Notes: generated by a model from the letters alone, not told the origin. Shown: positions 54,512-63,112, counted from the stretch's first letter. The stretch: DNA of 64,000 bases from an uncultured Adlercreutzia sp. (GCF_958431955.1 NZ_CAUASN010000009.1:13705-77704); one strand, 5' to 3'. Numbers and translations: made by a program.

Positions 54512-55204
54512 CTACAGGTCCAACGTCGCGCGGTCCACGCGCGCAAACGGGGTGCCGCAGGTCATCTTGCCTTCGGGGCAGGTGCCGTGCACGCAGGGCG
54601 CGCCGGCGTCGGCGAAGATGTAGGGGGCCGTGGGGCGCGCCAGCTCCAGCATCTTCCACGCCATCTCGCGAATCTCCCACTGGGCGCGGTTGCAGCAGCG
54701 CAGCTCGAAGAAGTGCAGAAGCTCGCGCACGTTCATGGTGATGACGATCTTCGTCTCGGCGGCGTTGGGCAGAAGGTAGCGCGCGTCCTCGGCGGGCACG
54801 CCCGCCTCCACGAGCGCGCGGTAAGCCTGGGTCACGCACTCGATGGCCTCGTCGAACAGCGCGCTCGTCTCGGCGTTATCGGCCACGGTGGCCGGCTTCA
54901 CCACGGGAATCTCGCCCTTGAACTTCACGTAGCGCTGGGACTGCTGGTTGAAGCTGGCGATGCGGTGGCGCACCAGCTGGTGGGTGAGCGCACGGGACAC
55001 GCCGTCCACGGCGAAGGTGTAACTCGCGTGCTCCAAGGTGGAGAAATGCCCCGAGCCCATGATGGTGGACAGCACGCTCTTCACGCGCTCGGGCGGCATG
55101 GTCTCCATCAGCTCGCTCGCACCCACCGGGGCGTAGCACAGGCGCGCGGCCGTGGCGATAGCGCGCTCGGGGTCGGGCGTGTGGTACAGAAGCTCTACCT
55201 GCAT
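54512..55204 (-). CDS. thyX: Flavin-dependent thymidylate synthase
   Basis: Makes dTMP from dUMP with FAD and folate. 230 residues: FSTLEHASYTFAVDGVSRAL and the ThyX motif RHRIASFNQQSQR at residues 79-91. Further on are NVRELLHFFELRCCNRAQWEI and a C-terminal Cys-containing CVHGTCPEGKMTCG. ATG at 55204. tmk at 37124-38107 takes the product onward. Confidence 0.96.
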   Translation of the reverse strand: MQVELLYHTPDPERAIATAARLCYAPVGASELMETMPPERVKSVLSTIMGSGHFSTLEHASYTFAVDGVSRALTHQLVRHRIASFNQQSQRYVKFKGEIPVVKPATVADNAETSALFDEAIECVTQAYRALVEAGVPAEDARYLLPNAAETKIVITMNVRELLHFFELRCCNRAQWEIREMAWKMLELARPTAPYIFADAGAPCVHGTCPEGKMTCGTPFARVDRATLDL

Positions 55205-55280
55205 GGCATCTCCTCGAGTCTCGTTTCCGTTCCCAGGAAGTATAATGGCTGGACGACCGACGATATGGCTGGGAGGCCCC

Positions 55281-56186
55281 ATGCACGACGAATTTACACC
55301 CCTGCTCGGCTCAACGGACTGGAACGAGGAGTGGAAACAGCTCCAAAAGCTGCGGCGCCATGCCGACGACGCCTCGTTCTGGGACAAGCGCTCGGCCACC
55401 TTCACCACCAAAGACGCCCCGAACCGCTACGTGGAGCAGTTTCTAGCCTATGCCGCCATCCGACCCGACGAGACCGTCTTCGACATGGGCTGCGGCACCG
55501 GCGCTTTGGCCGTGCCCCTCGGTAAGGACGGGCACAAGGTGGTGGCCGCCGACTTCTCCCAGGGCATGCTCGACCAGCTGCAGGCCCGGCTGGATGCCGC
55601 GGGCGTACGCACGGTCTTCCCCAAGCTCATGAGCTGGGAAGACGACTGGCCCGCCTTCGGCGTGCGCGCGGGCATGACTGACGTGGCCATCGCCTCGCGC
55701 TCCATCGCCACTGCCGATCTGCGCGACTCCCTGCTGCGCCTTTCCGAGGTGGCGCGCCGGCGCGTGTGCATCACGCTGGCCACCGGCTCCTCCCCGCGCG
55801 TGGACGAGCGCATCCTGGCCGCGGTGGGGCTGCCCTGCCTGCTCGGGCGCGACTACCTCTACGCCTTCAACATCTTGGCCGCCGAGGGCATCAAGGCCGA
55901 GGTGCGCTACATCGCGAGCACCCGTGAGGACACGTTCGCCACTCCTGAGGACGCCTTCGAGAAGCTGGCCGCCATGATCGACGACTCCTCGGCCGTCCAG
56001 GCCTCCCCCACCGACCGGGAGCGCGCCCGCGCCAACTTGCGCGAATGGCTTGCTACCAACCTGGTGGCGAACGAGCACGCCGGCCAGCCCGATTGCAAGG
56101 GCGTGGCCCAGGGAGCCTGGCGCCTTGCCGAGCCCCGCACCGTCACCTGGGCCTTCCTCGCCTGGAACACCGACGGCACCGTCTAG
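55281..56186 (+). CDS. Class I SAM-dependent methyltransferase
   Basis: 301 residues. Motif I VFDMGCGTGALAVPLG, then VVAADFSQGMLDQLQARL, and a post-I acidic pair. The N-terminal 45 residues (SFWDKRSATFT) and C-terminal half match small-molecule methyltransferases of the UbiE/Methyltransf_11 type found in anaerobes. Substrate unknown. ATG at 55281 with GGGAGG 4 bases upstream. Divergent from thyX. Confidence 0.85.
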   Translation: MHDEFTPLLGSTDWNEEWKQLQKLRRHADDASFWDKRSATFTTKDAPNRYVEQFLAYAAIRPDETVFDMGCGTGALAVPLGKDGHKVVAADFSQGMLDQLQARLDAAGVRTVFPKLMSWEDDWPAFGVRAGMTDVAIASRSIATADLRDSLLRLSEVARRRVCITLATGSSPRVDERILAAVGLPCLLGRDYLYAFNILAAEGIKAEVRYIASTREDTFATPEDAFEKLAAMIDDSSAVQASPTDRERARANLREWLATNLVANEHAGQPDCKGVAQGAWRLAEPRTVTWAFLAWNTDGTV

Positions 56187-56253
56187 GCTTCGTCCCAGCC
56201 GTCGTTTGCCACTGCCAGACACCATGTAAGCAACCTCGATCTGCTCAAAAAAG

Positions 56254-56280
56254 AAGGGCTCGGGAAATTCCCGAGCCCTT
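56254..56280 (-). terminator. Terminator of the cold-shock gene
   Basis: Perfect 13-bp stem (AAGGGCTCGGGAA / TTCCCGAGCCCTT) with a single-base centre. On the minus strand it is followed by CTTCTTTTTT. It may also stop plus-strand transcripts of the methyltransferase gene less efficiently. Confidence 0.85.
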
Positions 56281-56304
56281 CGGCGTTAATGGAGTTTCTC
56301 AAGC

Positions 56305-56508
56305 TTAGAGACGTTCCACGTTGCTCGCCTGCAGCTTGCCGTTCTGGCCCTCGGTCACCTCGAAGGTAACAGCGTCGCCCTCGTTGAGGGTCTTGAAGCC
56401 CGACATCTTGATCTCAGAGAAGTGAACGAACAGATCCTCGCCGTCGTTCTGAGAAATGAAGCCGTAGCCCTTCTCGGGGTTGAACCACTTGACAGTGCCT
56501 TCCGCCAT
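56305..56508 (-). CDS. cspA: Cold-shock protein
   Basis: 67-residue OB-fold RNA chaperone: MAEGTVKWFNPEKGYGFISQ with RNP1 KGYGFI and RNP2 LFVHFSEI. ATG at 56508 with AGGAAAG upstream. The leader of about 90 nt holds a GGGCCC-TG-GGGCCC palindrome and a second hairpin, as expected for a temperature-sensitive leader. Own terminator. Confidence 0.96.
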   Translation of the reverse strand: MAEGTVKWFNPEKGYGFISQNDGEDLFVHFSEIKMSGFKTLNEGDAVTFEVTEGQNGKLQASNVERL

Positions 56509-56638
56509 GATGCTTTCCTCTTTCCTCCCTCCCGTCTTACGAGAGGGGATAGTAACACGGGCCCTGGGGCCCAGCTCCCCATTTAGGAGCGCCCCATCAC
56601 TATACGCTAAGTTGCGCGGTTTTTCGCGGGGAATTCGC

Positions 56639-57046
56639 TTATTCGGCGGCTTCCTCAAGAAAAGCCTCAAGTTCCTCGTCGCTGACCGCGTCGTCGGAAA
56701 GCTCGTGGCCGTAGGCCTCGGCAAGGGCGCGGGCCTGACTCGCGCGCAGATCGGCCATCTCGCCGTTGCCGGCCTCGCCGTAATAGCGCGCCGACAAAAG
56801 AAGGCTGCGGGCAATGTGCTCGGTCAGGTGCGGATCCACCCCCGACACCTGCAGGATGGCGGCCATGGACTCGGGCGCGAGCGAGAGCAGCGCCTCACCG
56901 TCCAAATCGGTGGCGTCGCCTATGGCCATATCCAACATACGAGCCGCGCCATCGGGGTCTTCCTCGCCGGCGGCACGCTCCATGGAACGGCGGATGCCGC
57001 CCAGAAGCTGGGCGATAATGCGCATCAGGTAATCTTGCTCGAACAT
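56639..57046 (-). CDS. DUF6483-like helical protein
   Basis: 135 residues, all-helical: MFEQDYLMRIIAQLLGGIRR, LDMAIGDATDLDGEALLSLA, HIARSLLLSARYYGEAG. It resembles the small DUF6483 family of Firmicutes/Actinobacteria, tetratricopeptide-like, function unknown. The end is very acidic (SDEELEAFLEEAAE). ATG at 57046. 130 bases upstream of cspA on the same strand. Confidence 0.7.
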   Translation of the reverse strand: MFEQDYLMRIIAQLLGGIRRSMERAAGEEDPDGAARMLDMAIGDATDLDGEALLSLAPESMAAILQVSGVDPHLTEHIARSLLLSARYYGEAGNGEMADLRASQARALAEAYGHELSDDAVSDEELEAFLEEAAE

Positions 57047-57129
57047 GGGAAACCTCTTCCGTTCTCGGCGACAGGAGGGATTATACCCCAATGCCACGGG
57101 GCAAGGCGGCCGCCTCGACGCCGCGCCAA

Positions 57130-58065
57130 CTAGCGGCGCCCTAGCCCAATGCCGTCCAAAGTGAGGGCGGCGCCTGCTTGAACGCGCTCCGCCCTCACGA
57201 ACGCCGCCAGATCCGAGCGGCCGCTCAATCCCAACTTCGCATAGATATTATGGGCGTGGGTCTTCACCGTCCCTACCGAGATGAACAGATCGGAAGCGAT
57301 CTCCTGGTTGCTCTTGCCCGCAATGAGCATCCCCAGAACCTCCTCCTCGCGACGCGTCAGACCGTAGGCGCTCGCAATGAGGGCGAGCATCCGATCCCCG
57401 CCTTCGCCTTCGCGGTGGCGTAGGAAGGACACGGCGTACAAGAGGGAGTACACGATAGTGACGAGGCCGCTCGCATCCACGAACCAGTTGCGCGGGTCCG
57501 TGCTGCCCTCCCAGAACGAAACGCCGGCCGCCACAAGGTAGCCCGTTGAGCATGCAGCGAAAAGGGCGACGAGAACTGTCAGGGAGCGTCGGCCGAGTAC
57601 GGTGCGCGCGTCCGATCGCAGACCGCGAACAGCGATGAAAACGATATAGAGTTGCAGCAGCCCCATGCACGCGCTCTCGCTGAGAGCGCGCACCGACCCA
57701 GAGAACACCGTCATCGCCACTGCGGCGAACGCCGCGACCGCGATCCAGAGTACCGCCTCCCACCGCCCTGGAGGACATGAGAAGACGCAGCCGGCGACAA
57801 GACGATAACAGAGAAGTATGCCAAGATGAAGGTACATGTAGAAGTAGGGTACCGCATCGCTCAAGCTGCCGAACACGAACTTGAAGTCGGGAACGAAATC
57901 GAGCAGGTACAGCAACATGATGTCGAGTGTGCACAGGAGGAAGAGCGCTGCGAGCCATTTCTGGACAGGCTCGCGAAAGCGAAGCGCCCAATAGGCGAAC
58001 AATGCGCAGAGAGCGAAATTGACCATGGTCGTTGCCATGTCGTAGAAGAACAGCGCATAAACCAT
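57130..58065 (-). CDS. LuxR-family regulator with N-terminal membrane domain
   Basis: 311 residues. Residues 1 to about 230 contain about seven hydrophobic helices (FALCALFAYWALRF, LDIMLLYLLDFV and others), so the sensor is in the membrane. Residues about 240-300 are a LuxR helix-turn-helix (LTRREEEVLGMLIAGKSNQE, DLFISVGTVKTHAHNIYAKL). This architecture is expanded in Eggerthellaceae, usually next to the exported enzyme it controls. ATG with AAGGAGG upstream; consensus TATAAT at 58091-58086. Divergent from the amidohydrolase gene. Confidence 0.9.
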   Translation of the reverse strand: MVYALFFYDMATTMVNFALCALFAYWALRFREPVQKWLAALFLLCTLDIMLLYLLDFVPDFKFVFGSLSDAVPYFYMYLHLGILLCYRLVAGCVFSCPPGRWEAVLWIAVAAFAAVAMTVFSGSVRALSESACMGLLQLYIVFIAVRGLRSDARTVLGRRSLTVLVALFAACSTGYLVAAGVSFWEGSTDPRNWFVDASGLVTIVYSLLYAVSFLRHREGEGGDRMLALIASAYGLTRREEEVLGMLIAGKSNQEIASDLFISVGTVKTHAHNIYAKLGLSGRSDLAAFVRAERVQAGAALTLDGIGLGRR

Positions 58066-58314
58066 AACCCCTCCTTTTGCCTGAAATTATAGCATGAGGC
58101 CCTTCTGCAAGACCGATGGCATCGTCTCGAATGAGACTCTCGAAACTGGCTGTGAACTGGATAAACAGTGAAGATAGAGATAAATATACCCTTCCGTAAA
58201 CCCACCTCTACCTCGCCCTTCATTGCCGCGGGCCCCAAGGAGAGGGTAAGGTGCGGCCATGGACTCGCCCATCCGGTAACCGCATCGCGAGTCCCCGACC
58301 TTTAGGAGGGTATC
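58066..58314. promoter_or_regulatory. Divergent control region LuxR / amidohydrolase
   Basis: TATAAT (58091-58086) serves the luxR gene. A dyad GTCTC-GAAT-GAGAC at 58124-58137, with a further CTCTCGAAA just after it, is a candidate LuxR operator. The AT-rich stretch GAAGATAGAGATAAATATACC (58168-58190) is a likely promoter zone for the amidohydrolase; boxes are not certain. Confidence 0.5.
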
Positions 58315-60144
58315 ATGAGCACTTCAATCTCAACCGAGCACCTCACCCTGCAGCCCCTCTCGCGCCGCCGCTTCGTCATCGGCGCCTCCGCGCTTGCCAC
58401 CGGCGTTCTTCTGGGAGGCGCTCTCGGATGCAGCTCGGCCTCCGAGAGCGGAGAGATGCCGGCAGCCGCCACGGGCGGCGGCGCGGCCGCCAGCTTGGTG
58501 TTCACGAACGGCCACATCCAGACACTCGTCGACGAGGAAGACGTGGCCGAGGCGGTAGCCGTCGACGGCAACACCATCGTCTACGTGGGCGACGCCTCTG
58601 GGGCAGAAGCCTTTATCGGCCCCGAGACAAAGGTGGTCGACCTGAACGGACAGTTCCTATGCCCGGGCTTCATGGACGGCCATCTCCATGGGCCCCAACC
58701 CTTCTACGAGGAGATGTTCCAGATATCCATTCCCGAGGGCACCATGGACAACGAGGAGTACCTGCGCATCATTCGCGCCTTCGTGGAGGAGCACCCAGAT
58801 GACGACGTGTACTACGGCGGCCCCTTCATGCAGAACGCCTACCTCCAACCCGACGGCTCAAATCCCGGGCCCCAGAAAGAGGATCTCGATGCCATCTGCG
58901 CCGACAAGCCCATCATGATCCGCGACGTGTCGCATCACGCCTACTGGGTGAACAGCAAGGCCTTGGAATTGGCGGGGATCACGAAGGACACACCCGACCC
59001 CGACGGTGGCGTCATCACGCGCAATGCCGCAGGCGAGCCGAGCGGCCTGCTCACCGACGCTGCGAAAAACGCCCTCGCCGCGAAGATTCCCGTCCCCTAT
59101 TCGGTTGAGAACATGACCGAGGCGTACCGCGCCTTCCAGGAGCGTTGTCACTCCTACGGCATCACCGGCCTCACGAACATCAACCTGTCGGGGGTAGAGC
59201 TCGTCCACGCCGAGGCCCTCAACGGCCTCGACCAGGCAGGAGATCTTCACCTGCGCCAGCGCTTCCTCGTGTGGGGACGCGTCGGCGAGGGCTATGGGGG
59301 CATCAAGGAGAAGCTCGATGCCGTGAAACAGTACGAGTCGGACATGTTCACGACCGGTACGGTAAAGATCGTCTACGACGGAGTGACCGAAGGGGCAACA
59401 GCGGTCATGCTGGAGCCCTACGCACCCGCTGCCGGCCGCGGCGACAACTGGCATGCCGTAAGCGACTGGTCCGAGAGTGAGCTTAACGAGGTAGTGGGCG
59501 CTCTCGACAAGAATGGCTACCAGGTGCACATCCATGCCATCGGCGACGGCGCCGTGCGCACAGCGCTTAACGCCTACGAGGCCGCCGTGCAGGCGAATGG
59601 CGAACGCGACTCTCGCCACACCATGGTGCACGTATGCGCCATCGCCCCGGAGGATATCCAGCGCGTGGCCGATATGGGCATCGTCTGCGATATGCAATTC
59701 CTCTGGATGTACAACGATCCGCTCTGCCAACTGGAAGCCGCCTTCATCGGCGAGGAACGCGCCTTCGCCATGTACCCGGTGAAGGACATGCTGGAAGCCG
59801 GCTGCATCTTGAGCGGAGGCAGCGATGGCGCCGTGACCGCCTATGACCCGCTCCTCGAGCTCGAAGTGGGTATCACGCGCAACAGCCCCTTCCCCGGCGA
59901 GGAAGACACCGACCTGTACCGGTGGCCCGAACAGGGCCTGACGGCCTACCAGATGCTCGAAATGTACACGAAGAACGTCGCCTACGAGAACTATATGGAA
60001 GACATCGTGGGCACTATCGAGGTGGGCAAGAAGGCGGACTTCGTCGTACTCGACCAAAACATCCTCACCGTGGAACCGAAGCTCATCTCCGATTCCACGG
60101 TGAAATACACCGTCTCCGACGGCGTCATCGTCTACGAGGGCTGA
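58315..60144 (+). CDS. Tat-exported lipoprotein amidohydrolase (YtcJ type)
   Basis: 609 residues. N-terminal SRRRFVIGASALATGVLLGG is a Tat signal followed by a lipobox LGC (Cys39), so the enzyme sits outside the membrane. The amidohydrolase-3 domain shows CPGFMDGHLHG (metal His pair), DVSHHAYWVNS, HIHAIGDGAVRTAL, HTMVHVC and LSGGSDGAV. The C-terminal IEVGKKADFVVLDQN is the usual end of the fold. YtcJ relatives hydrolyse N-acyl or related small molecules; the substrate is unknown. ATG with AGGAGGG upstream. Divergent from the membrane LuxR gene, its probable regulator. Confidence 0.88.
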   Translation: MSTSISTEHLTLQPLSRRRFVIGASALATGVLLGGALGCSSASESGEMPAAATGGGAAASLVFTNGHIQTLVDEEDVAEAVAVDGNTIVYVGDASGAEAFIGPETKVVDLNGQFLCPGFMDGHLHGPQPFYEEMFQISIPEGTMDNEEYLRIIRAFVEEHPDDDVYYGGPFMQNAYLQPDGSNPGPQKEDLDAICADKPIMIRDVSHHAYWVNSKALELAGITKDTPDPDGGVITRNAAGEPSGLLTDAAKNALAAKIPVPYSVENMTEAYRAFQERCHSYGITGLTNINLSGVELVHAEALNGLDQAGDLHLRQRFLVWGRVGEGYGGIKEKLDAVKQYESDMFTTGTVKIVYDGVTEGATAVMLEPYAPAAGRGDNWHAVSDWSESELNEVVGALDKNGYQVHIHAIGDGAVRTALNAYEAAVQANGERDSRHTMVHVCAIAPEDIQRVADMGIVCDMQFLWMYNDPLCQLEAAFIGEERAFAMYPVKDMLEAGCILSGGSDGAVTAYDPLLELEVGITRNSPFPGEEDTDLYRWPEQGLTAYQMLEMYTKNVAYENYMEDIVGTIEVGKKADFVVLDQNILTVEPKLISDSTVKYTVSDGVIVYEG

Positions 60145-60184
60145 GCCTAGCCCTGCGCTAGGACGCCGACTCGAAGGCAGCTCG

Positions 60185-60220
60185 CAGGGCCCGCAGCGGT
60201 TTCGGCCGCCGCGGGCCCTG
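60185..60220 (+). terminator. Hairpin between amidohydrolase and ruvB
   Basis: Stem of 10 bp CAGGGCCCGC / GCGGGCCCTG with a 16-base loop lying between two convergent genes. No U-run on either side, so a weak or Rho-assisted terminator. A smaller stem CCTAGC-N5-GCTAGG precedes it at 60147-60163. Confidence 0.5.
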
Positions 60221-60271
60221 GATCGTCGAGCAGCCCCGTCTTCCGAGCTACCCGCTTTGCGGTGCATGTCG

Positions 60272-61351
60272 CTACATTTCCGGCGCCGCGAGCCCCAAGT
60301 GCTCCCAAGCACCGGGAGTGGCCTGGCGGCCCTTGGGCGTGCGCATCATCAGGCCCTGCTGCATGAGGTAGGGCTCGTACACGTCTTCCACCGTGTCGGG
60401 GTCTTCCGCCAAGGCCGATGCCAGGGTGGTCAGCCCCACCGGCCGCCCCGAGAACTGCACGCAGAGCACTTCCAAAAGGCGGTTGTCCACCGCGTCCAGT
60501 CCCAAATGGTCCACCTCAAAGAAGGTGAGGGCCTCGGCCGCCACGTCCTCGGTGATGGCGCCGTCGCCGCGCACCTGGGCCCAGTCGCGCACGCGCTTCA
60601 GCAGGCGGTTCGCCAGACGAGGCGTGCCGCGGGAGCGCCGCGCGATTTCCAGCGCGCCTTCCTCGTCGATGGACACGTTCAGGATAGTAGCCGACCGGCA
60701 CACGATAAGCGCCAGCTCTTCCGGCGTGTAGTACTGCAGGCGGAACGCCACGCCGAAGCGGTCGCGCAAAGGGCCGGTGAGCAGGCCCGTGCGCGTGGTG
60801 GCGCCGATGAGCGTGAAGCGCGGCAGGTCGAGCCGGATGGAGCGGGCCGCCGGGCCCTTCCCCACCACGATGTCCAGCTCGAAATCTTCCAGCGCCGGGT
60901 AGAGCACCTCCTCCACCATGCGGTTCAGGCGGTGGATCTCGTCGATGAACAGCACATCGCCCTCTTCGAGGTTCGTAAGGATGGCCGCCAAATCCCCCGT
61001 GCGGGCGATAGCCGGCCCCGAGGTGGTGCGAATAGAAGCGCCCAGCTCGTTGGCCACCACCGTGGCAAGGGTGGTCTTGCCCAAGCCTGGAGGGCCCGAG
61101 AACAGGATGTGGTCGGCCACATCGCCCCGGGCGCGGGCCGCGTCGATCATAATGCCGAGCGACTCCTTCACCTTGGTCTGGCCCAAATAGTCGTCCAGAC
61201 GCTTCGGGCGCAGCGAGAAATCGAGCTCAAGGTCGTCTTCGGTGAAGGTGGGCGCCACCGCCCGCTCGCGACCCTCGGCTGTCGCGCGCCCCGCGGACGC
61301 GCCGCTCTCGGCCACGTACCCGATGCCTTCTATGTCCAGATCAAATGCCAT
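60272..61351 (-). CDS. ruvB: Holliday junction branch migration helicase RuvB
   Basis: 359 residues: RPKRLDDYLGQTKVKESLGI, Walker A GPPGLGKTTLA, Walker B LFIDEIHRLN, sensor TLIGATTRTGLLTGPLRDRFG and the winged helix RPVGLTTLASALAEDPDTVEDVYEPYL family blocks. The N-terminal about 40 residues are Ala-rich and not conserved. ATG start 12 bases after ruvA. Confidence 0.97.
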   Translation of the reverse strand: MAFDLDIEGIGYVAESGASAGRATAEGRERAVAPTFTEDDLELDFSLRPKRLDDYLGQTKVKESLGIMIDAARARGDVADHILFSGPPGLGKTTLATVVANELGASIRTTSGPAIARTGDLAAILTNLEEGDVLFIDEIHRLNRMVEEVLYPALEDFELDIVVGKGPAARSIRLDLPRFTLIGATTRTGLLTGPLRDRFGVAFRLQYYTPEELALIVCRSATILNVSIDEEGALEIARRSRGTPRLANRLLKRVRDWAQVRGDGAITEDVAAEALTFFEVDHLGLDAVDNRLLEVLCVQFSGRPVGLTTLASALAEDPDTVEDVYEPYLMQQGLMMRTPKGRQATPGAWEHLGLAAPEM

Positions 61352-61363
61352 GGCTGCCTATCG

Positions 61364-61966
61364 CTATCGATTTCCCAAACGTTTCAGCGCATATTGTAGC
61401 AGCGCGCCCTCGCCGGCGCCCTCGGGAGCACCCTTCAAGGCCACCTCGGCCTCGGCGGAGGTGAAGCCCATGGAAAGCAGCGCCTCGGTGGCACCGGCAA
61501 GCGCCACGCTGTCCGTCGACGGGCCGCCGGCCTCCGCGCCGCTGTCGAACAGCGTCTCCAGCCCGCGCTCCAAGGTTCCCTTCAGCTCCAAGATGATGCG
61601 CTCGGCCGTCTTCTTGCCCACCCCGGGAATATGGGACACCCGTGCGATGTCCTGGGCGGCTATGGCGTCGGCCAGTTCGCGGGGGGTGTAGGTGGAAAGG
61701 GCCGCCAGGGCCATCTTCGGTCCCACCTTCGACACACCGATGAGCTTCTCGAACAGGCCCTTTTCCTCATCGGAGAGGAACCCATAGAGCCCGAGACCGT
61801 TGTCGCTCACCGACAGGTAGGTGAGCACGCGCGCGGGCTTGCCCACTTCCAGCTTGCCCAAGTCGCCCTGGGGCATGGAGACGGCGTAGCCCACCCCGGC
61901 CACATCGATATAGGCCGTGTTCGGCGGCAGCACCGCCGCCACTTCCCCGCTCAGAAACGCTATCAT
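61364..61966 (-). CDS. ruvA: Holliday junction DNA-binding protein RuvA
   Basis: 200 residues: MIAFLSGEVAAVLPPNTAYI OB-fold, YGFLSDEEKGLFEKLIGVSKVGPKMALA and IPGVGKKTAERIILELK helix-hairpin-helix pair, and the C-terminal LLSMGFTSAEAEVAL domain III that touches RuvB. ATG at 61966 overlaps the ruvC stop by 4 bases. Confidence 0.96.
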   Translation of the reverse strand: MIAFLSGEVAAVLPPNTAYIDVAGVGYAVSMPQGDLGKLEVGKPARVLTYLSVSDNGLGLYGFLSDEEKGLFEKLIGVSKVGPKMALAALSTYTPRELADAIAAQDIARVSHIPGVGKKTAERIILELKGTLERGLETLFDSGAEAGGPSTDSVALAGATEALLSMGFTSAEAEVALKGAPEGAGEGALLQYALKRLGNR

Positions 61967-62460
61967 GCGAACCTCCCCGTCTCGTGGGTCGTATAGCAAA
62001 TGGCCGCGGCCAGGGCGTCGGCCGCATGGTCGGGCTCCGGATCGCGCGCAAGCTTCAGCAGGTGGCGCACCATGTACTGCACCTGCTCCTTGTCGGCCGT
62101 GCCCTCGCCCACCACGGCGAGCTTTATCTGGCTCGGCGAGTACTCGCCCACGGCAAGCCCCATCTCGGCGCAGGCCACGAGCGCCGCACCGCGGGCCTGG
62201 CCCGTGGCGAAGGCGGCCGTCACGTTGTTGCCGAACCACACCGTCTCAATGCCCACGCAGCTGGGCCGGAACCGCTCGATCACGGCTCCCACCTGATGGT
62301 GTATCTTCAGCAGCCGCTCGGCCAGGGGCATATCGGCCGGCGTGGCCACGCACCCGTAGGCCACGCAGGCCAGCCGCGGCCCACGCTGCTCCACCACGCC
62401 CCAGCCCGTGTGGGCCAGGCCCGGGTCGATTCCCAGTATGATGCGCGACGTGCCAGCCAA
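61963..62460 (-). CDS. ruvC: Holliday junction resolvase RuvC
   Basis: 165 residues from a TTG at 62460: IILGIDPGLAHTGWG (catalytic Asp), VGIETVWFGNNVTAAFATGQARG (Glu), LAVVGEGTADKEQV and PDHAADALAAAICY (final acidic residues). No ATG is available near the conserved start; a second TTG at 62481 lies in the hairpin loop. The best Shine-Dalgarno (GTGGGG, 8 bases upstream) is inside the right arm of the hairpin 62463-62498, so initiation may be controlled by folding. The first 21 codons are present again at 63143-63205. Confidence 0.94.
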   Translation of the reverse strand: MAGTSRIILGIDPGLAHTGWGVVEQRGPRLACVAYGCVATPADMPLAERLLKIHHQVGAVIERFRPSCVGIETVWFGNNVTAAFATGQARGAALVACAEMGLAVGEYSPSQIKLAVVGEGTADKEQVQYMVRHLLKLARDPEPDHAADALAAAICYTTHETGRFA

Positions 62461-62518
62461 AAGATAAGCCCCACTTTCCAAAATCGGTGGGGCCTATCAT
62501 AGAACATATGTTTGCTGA
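62398..62518. repeat. Direct repeat copy 1 (121 bp) covering the ruvC 5' end and its upstream hairpin
   Basis: Matches 63143-63263 base for base without gaps, with about four differences. It contains the first 21 codons of ruvC, a hairpin with arms GATAAGCCCCAC and GTGGGGCCTATC (62463-62474 and 62487-62498) and ACATATGTTTGCTGA at its right end. The two copies flank the two-gene module at 62530-63075. Confidence 0.9.
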
Positions 62519-62529
62519 TTGCAAGTCGG

Positions 62530-62787
62530 CTATCTCTCAACGGATTGCGAGGAAGGTTCCGGCGAATCACAAGCAGGAAACCCCGCATCCCGAAGCATCT
62601 CCTTCGCCAGGTACTCATCACTTCGACAATGAAGATCGGCAACGCCCTCCTGTATCAACGGCATCAGCGGCGCGTTATAGAAGACGTCCATTGCCTCTTC
62701 AGGCGTCATCTGTCCGAGCCGGGCCATGGCATCAATAATGCGAGCATACTTCATCTGCAAAACGGCCTGCTTGCCTGCGTCGCTCAC
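62530..62787 (-). CDS. Small protein often paired with DUF3791 genes
   Basis: 85 residues from the GTG at 62787 (GGAGG 8 bases upstream). Contains LQMKYARIIDAMARLGQMTP, EEAMDVFYNAPLMPLIQEGV and DLHCRSDEYLAKEML. I recall such proteins beside DUF3791 genes and sometimes with a DUF3990 (ADP-ribosyltransferase-like) toxin, but no such toxin is here. Probably part of a toxin-antitoxin or accessory module. Begins 72 bases after the DUF3791 gene; probably one transcript. Confidence 0.65.
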   Translation of the reverse strand: MSDAGKQAVLQMKYARIIDAMARLGQMTPEEAMDVFYNAPLMPLIQEGVADLHCRSDEYLAKEMLRDAGFPACDSPEPSSQSVER

Positions 62788-62859
62788 GAGAGTTCCTCCG
62801 CCCCGCAAAATCTCAGCGCCCGATCAATTGCCCGCTGAGTTCGGAAGCATGATAGACCC

Positions 62860-63075
62860 TCATGCGACCAGCTTCTTCTCGCGCATATAACCGATGAGGT
62901 CTTCCATGAGGTAGTCTTTGCCGAAGGTGTGAAGCACGTCATAAGAGGCAACGATGTAATCCTGAAGAATGCCACTTCGCGCCAGCAGGTTGTAAATCTC
63001 GGTCTGGCTGCGCCCGAGCCGCTCGGACAAATTGCCAATGCAGTACGTTACGAACTCAACCTCTCGCTTCGACAT
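62860..63075 (-). CDS. DUF3791 domain protein
   Basis: 71 residues: MSKREVEFVTYCIGNLSERL, then IYNLLARSGILQDYIVASYD and VLHTFGKDYLMEDLIGYM. The YDVLHT-x-G-x-x-Y-x-x-EDL pattern is the DUF3791 mark. The family is commonly found in small operons with putative toxins; it may be an antitoxin. ATG with GGGAGG 7 bases upstream. Promoter at 63113-63142. Confidence 0.75.
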   Translation of the reverse strand: MSKREVEFVTYCIGNLSERLGRSQTEIYNLLARSGILQDYIVASYDVLHTFGKDYLMEDLIGYMREKKLVA

Positions 63076-63112
63076 AAGAACACCTCCCTCGTCCTACCGA
63101 CGGCCACGCTTT

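Noticed and set aside
62530..63075. Insertion sequence between the 121-bp repeats
   Set aside because: No transposase and no terminal inverted repeats; the flanking repeats are long direct repeats of chromosomal ruvC sequence.
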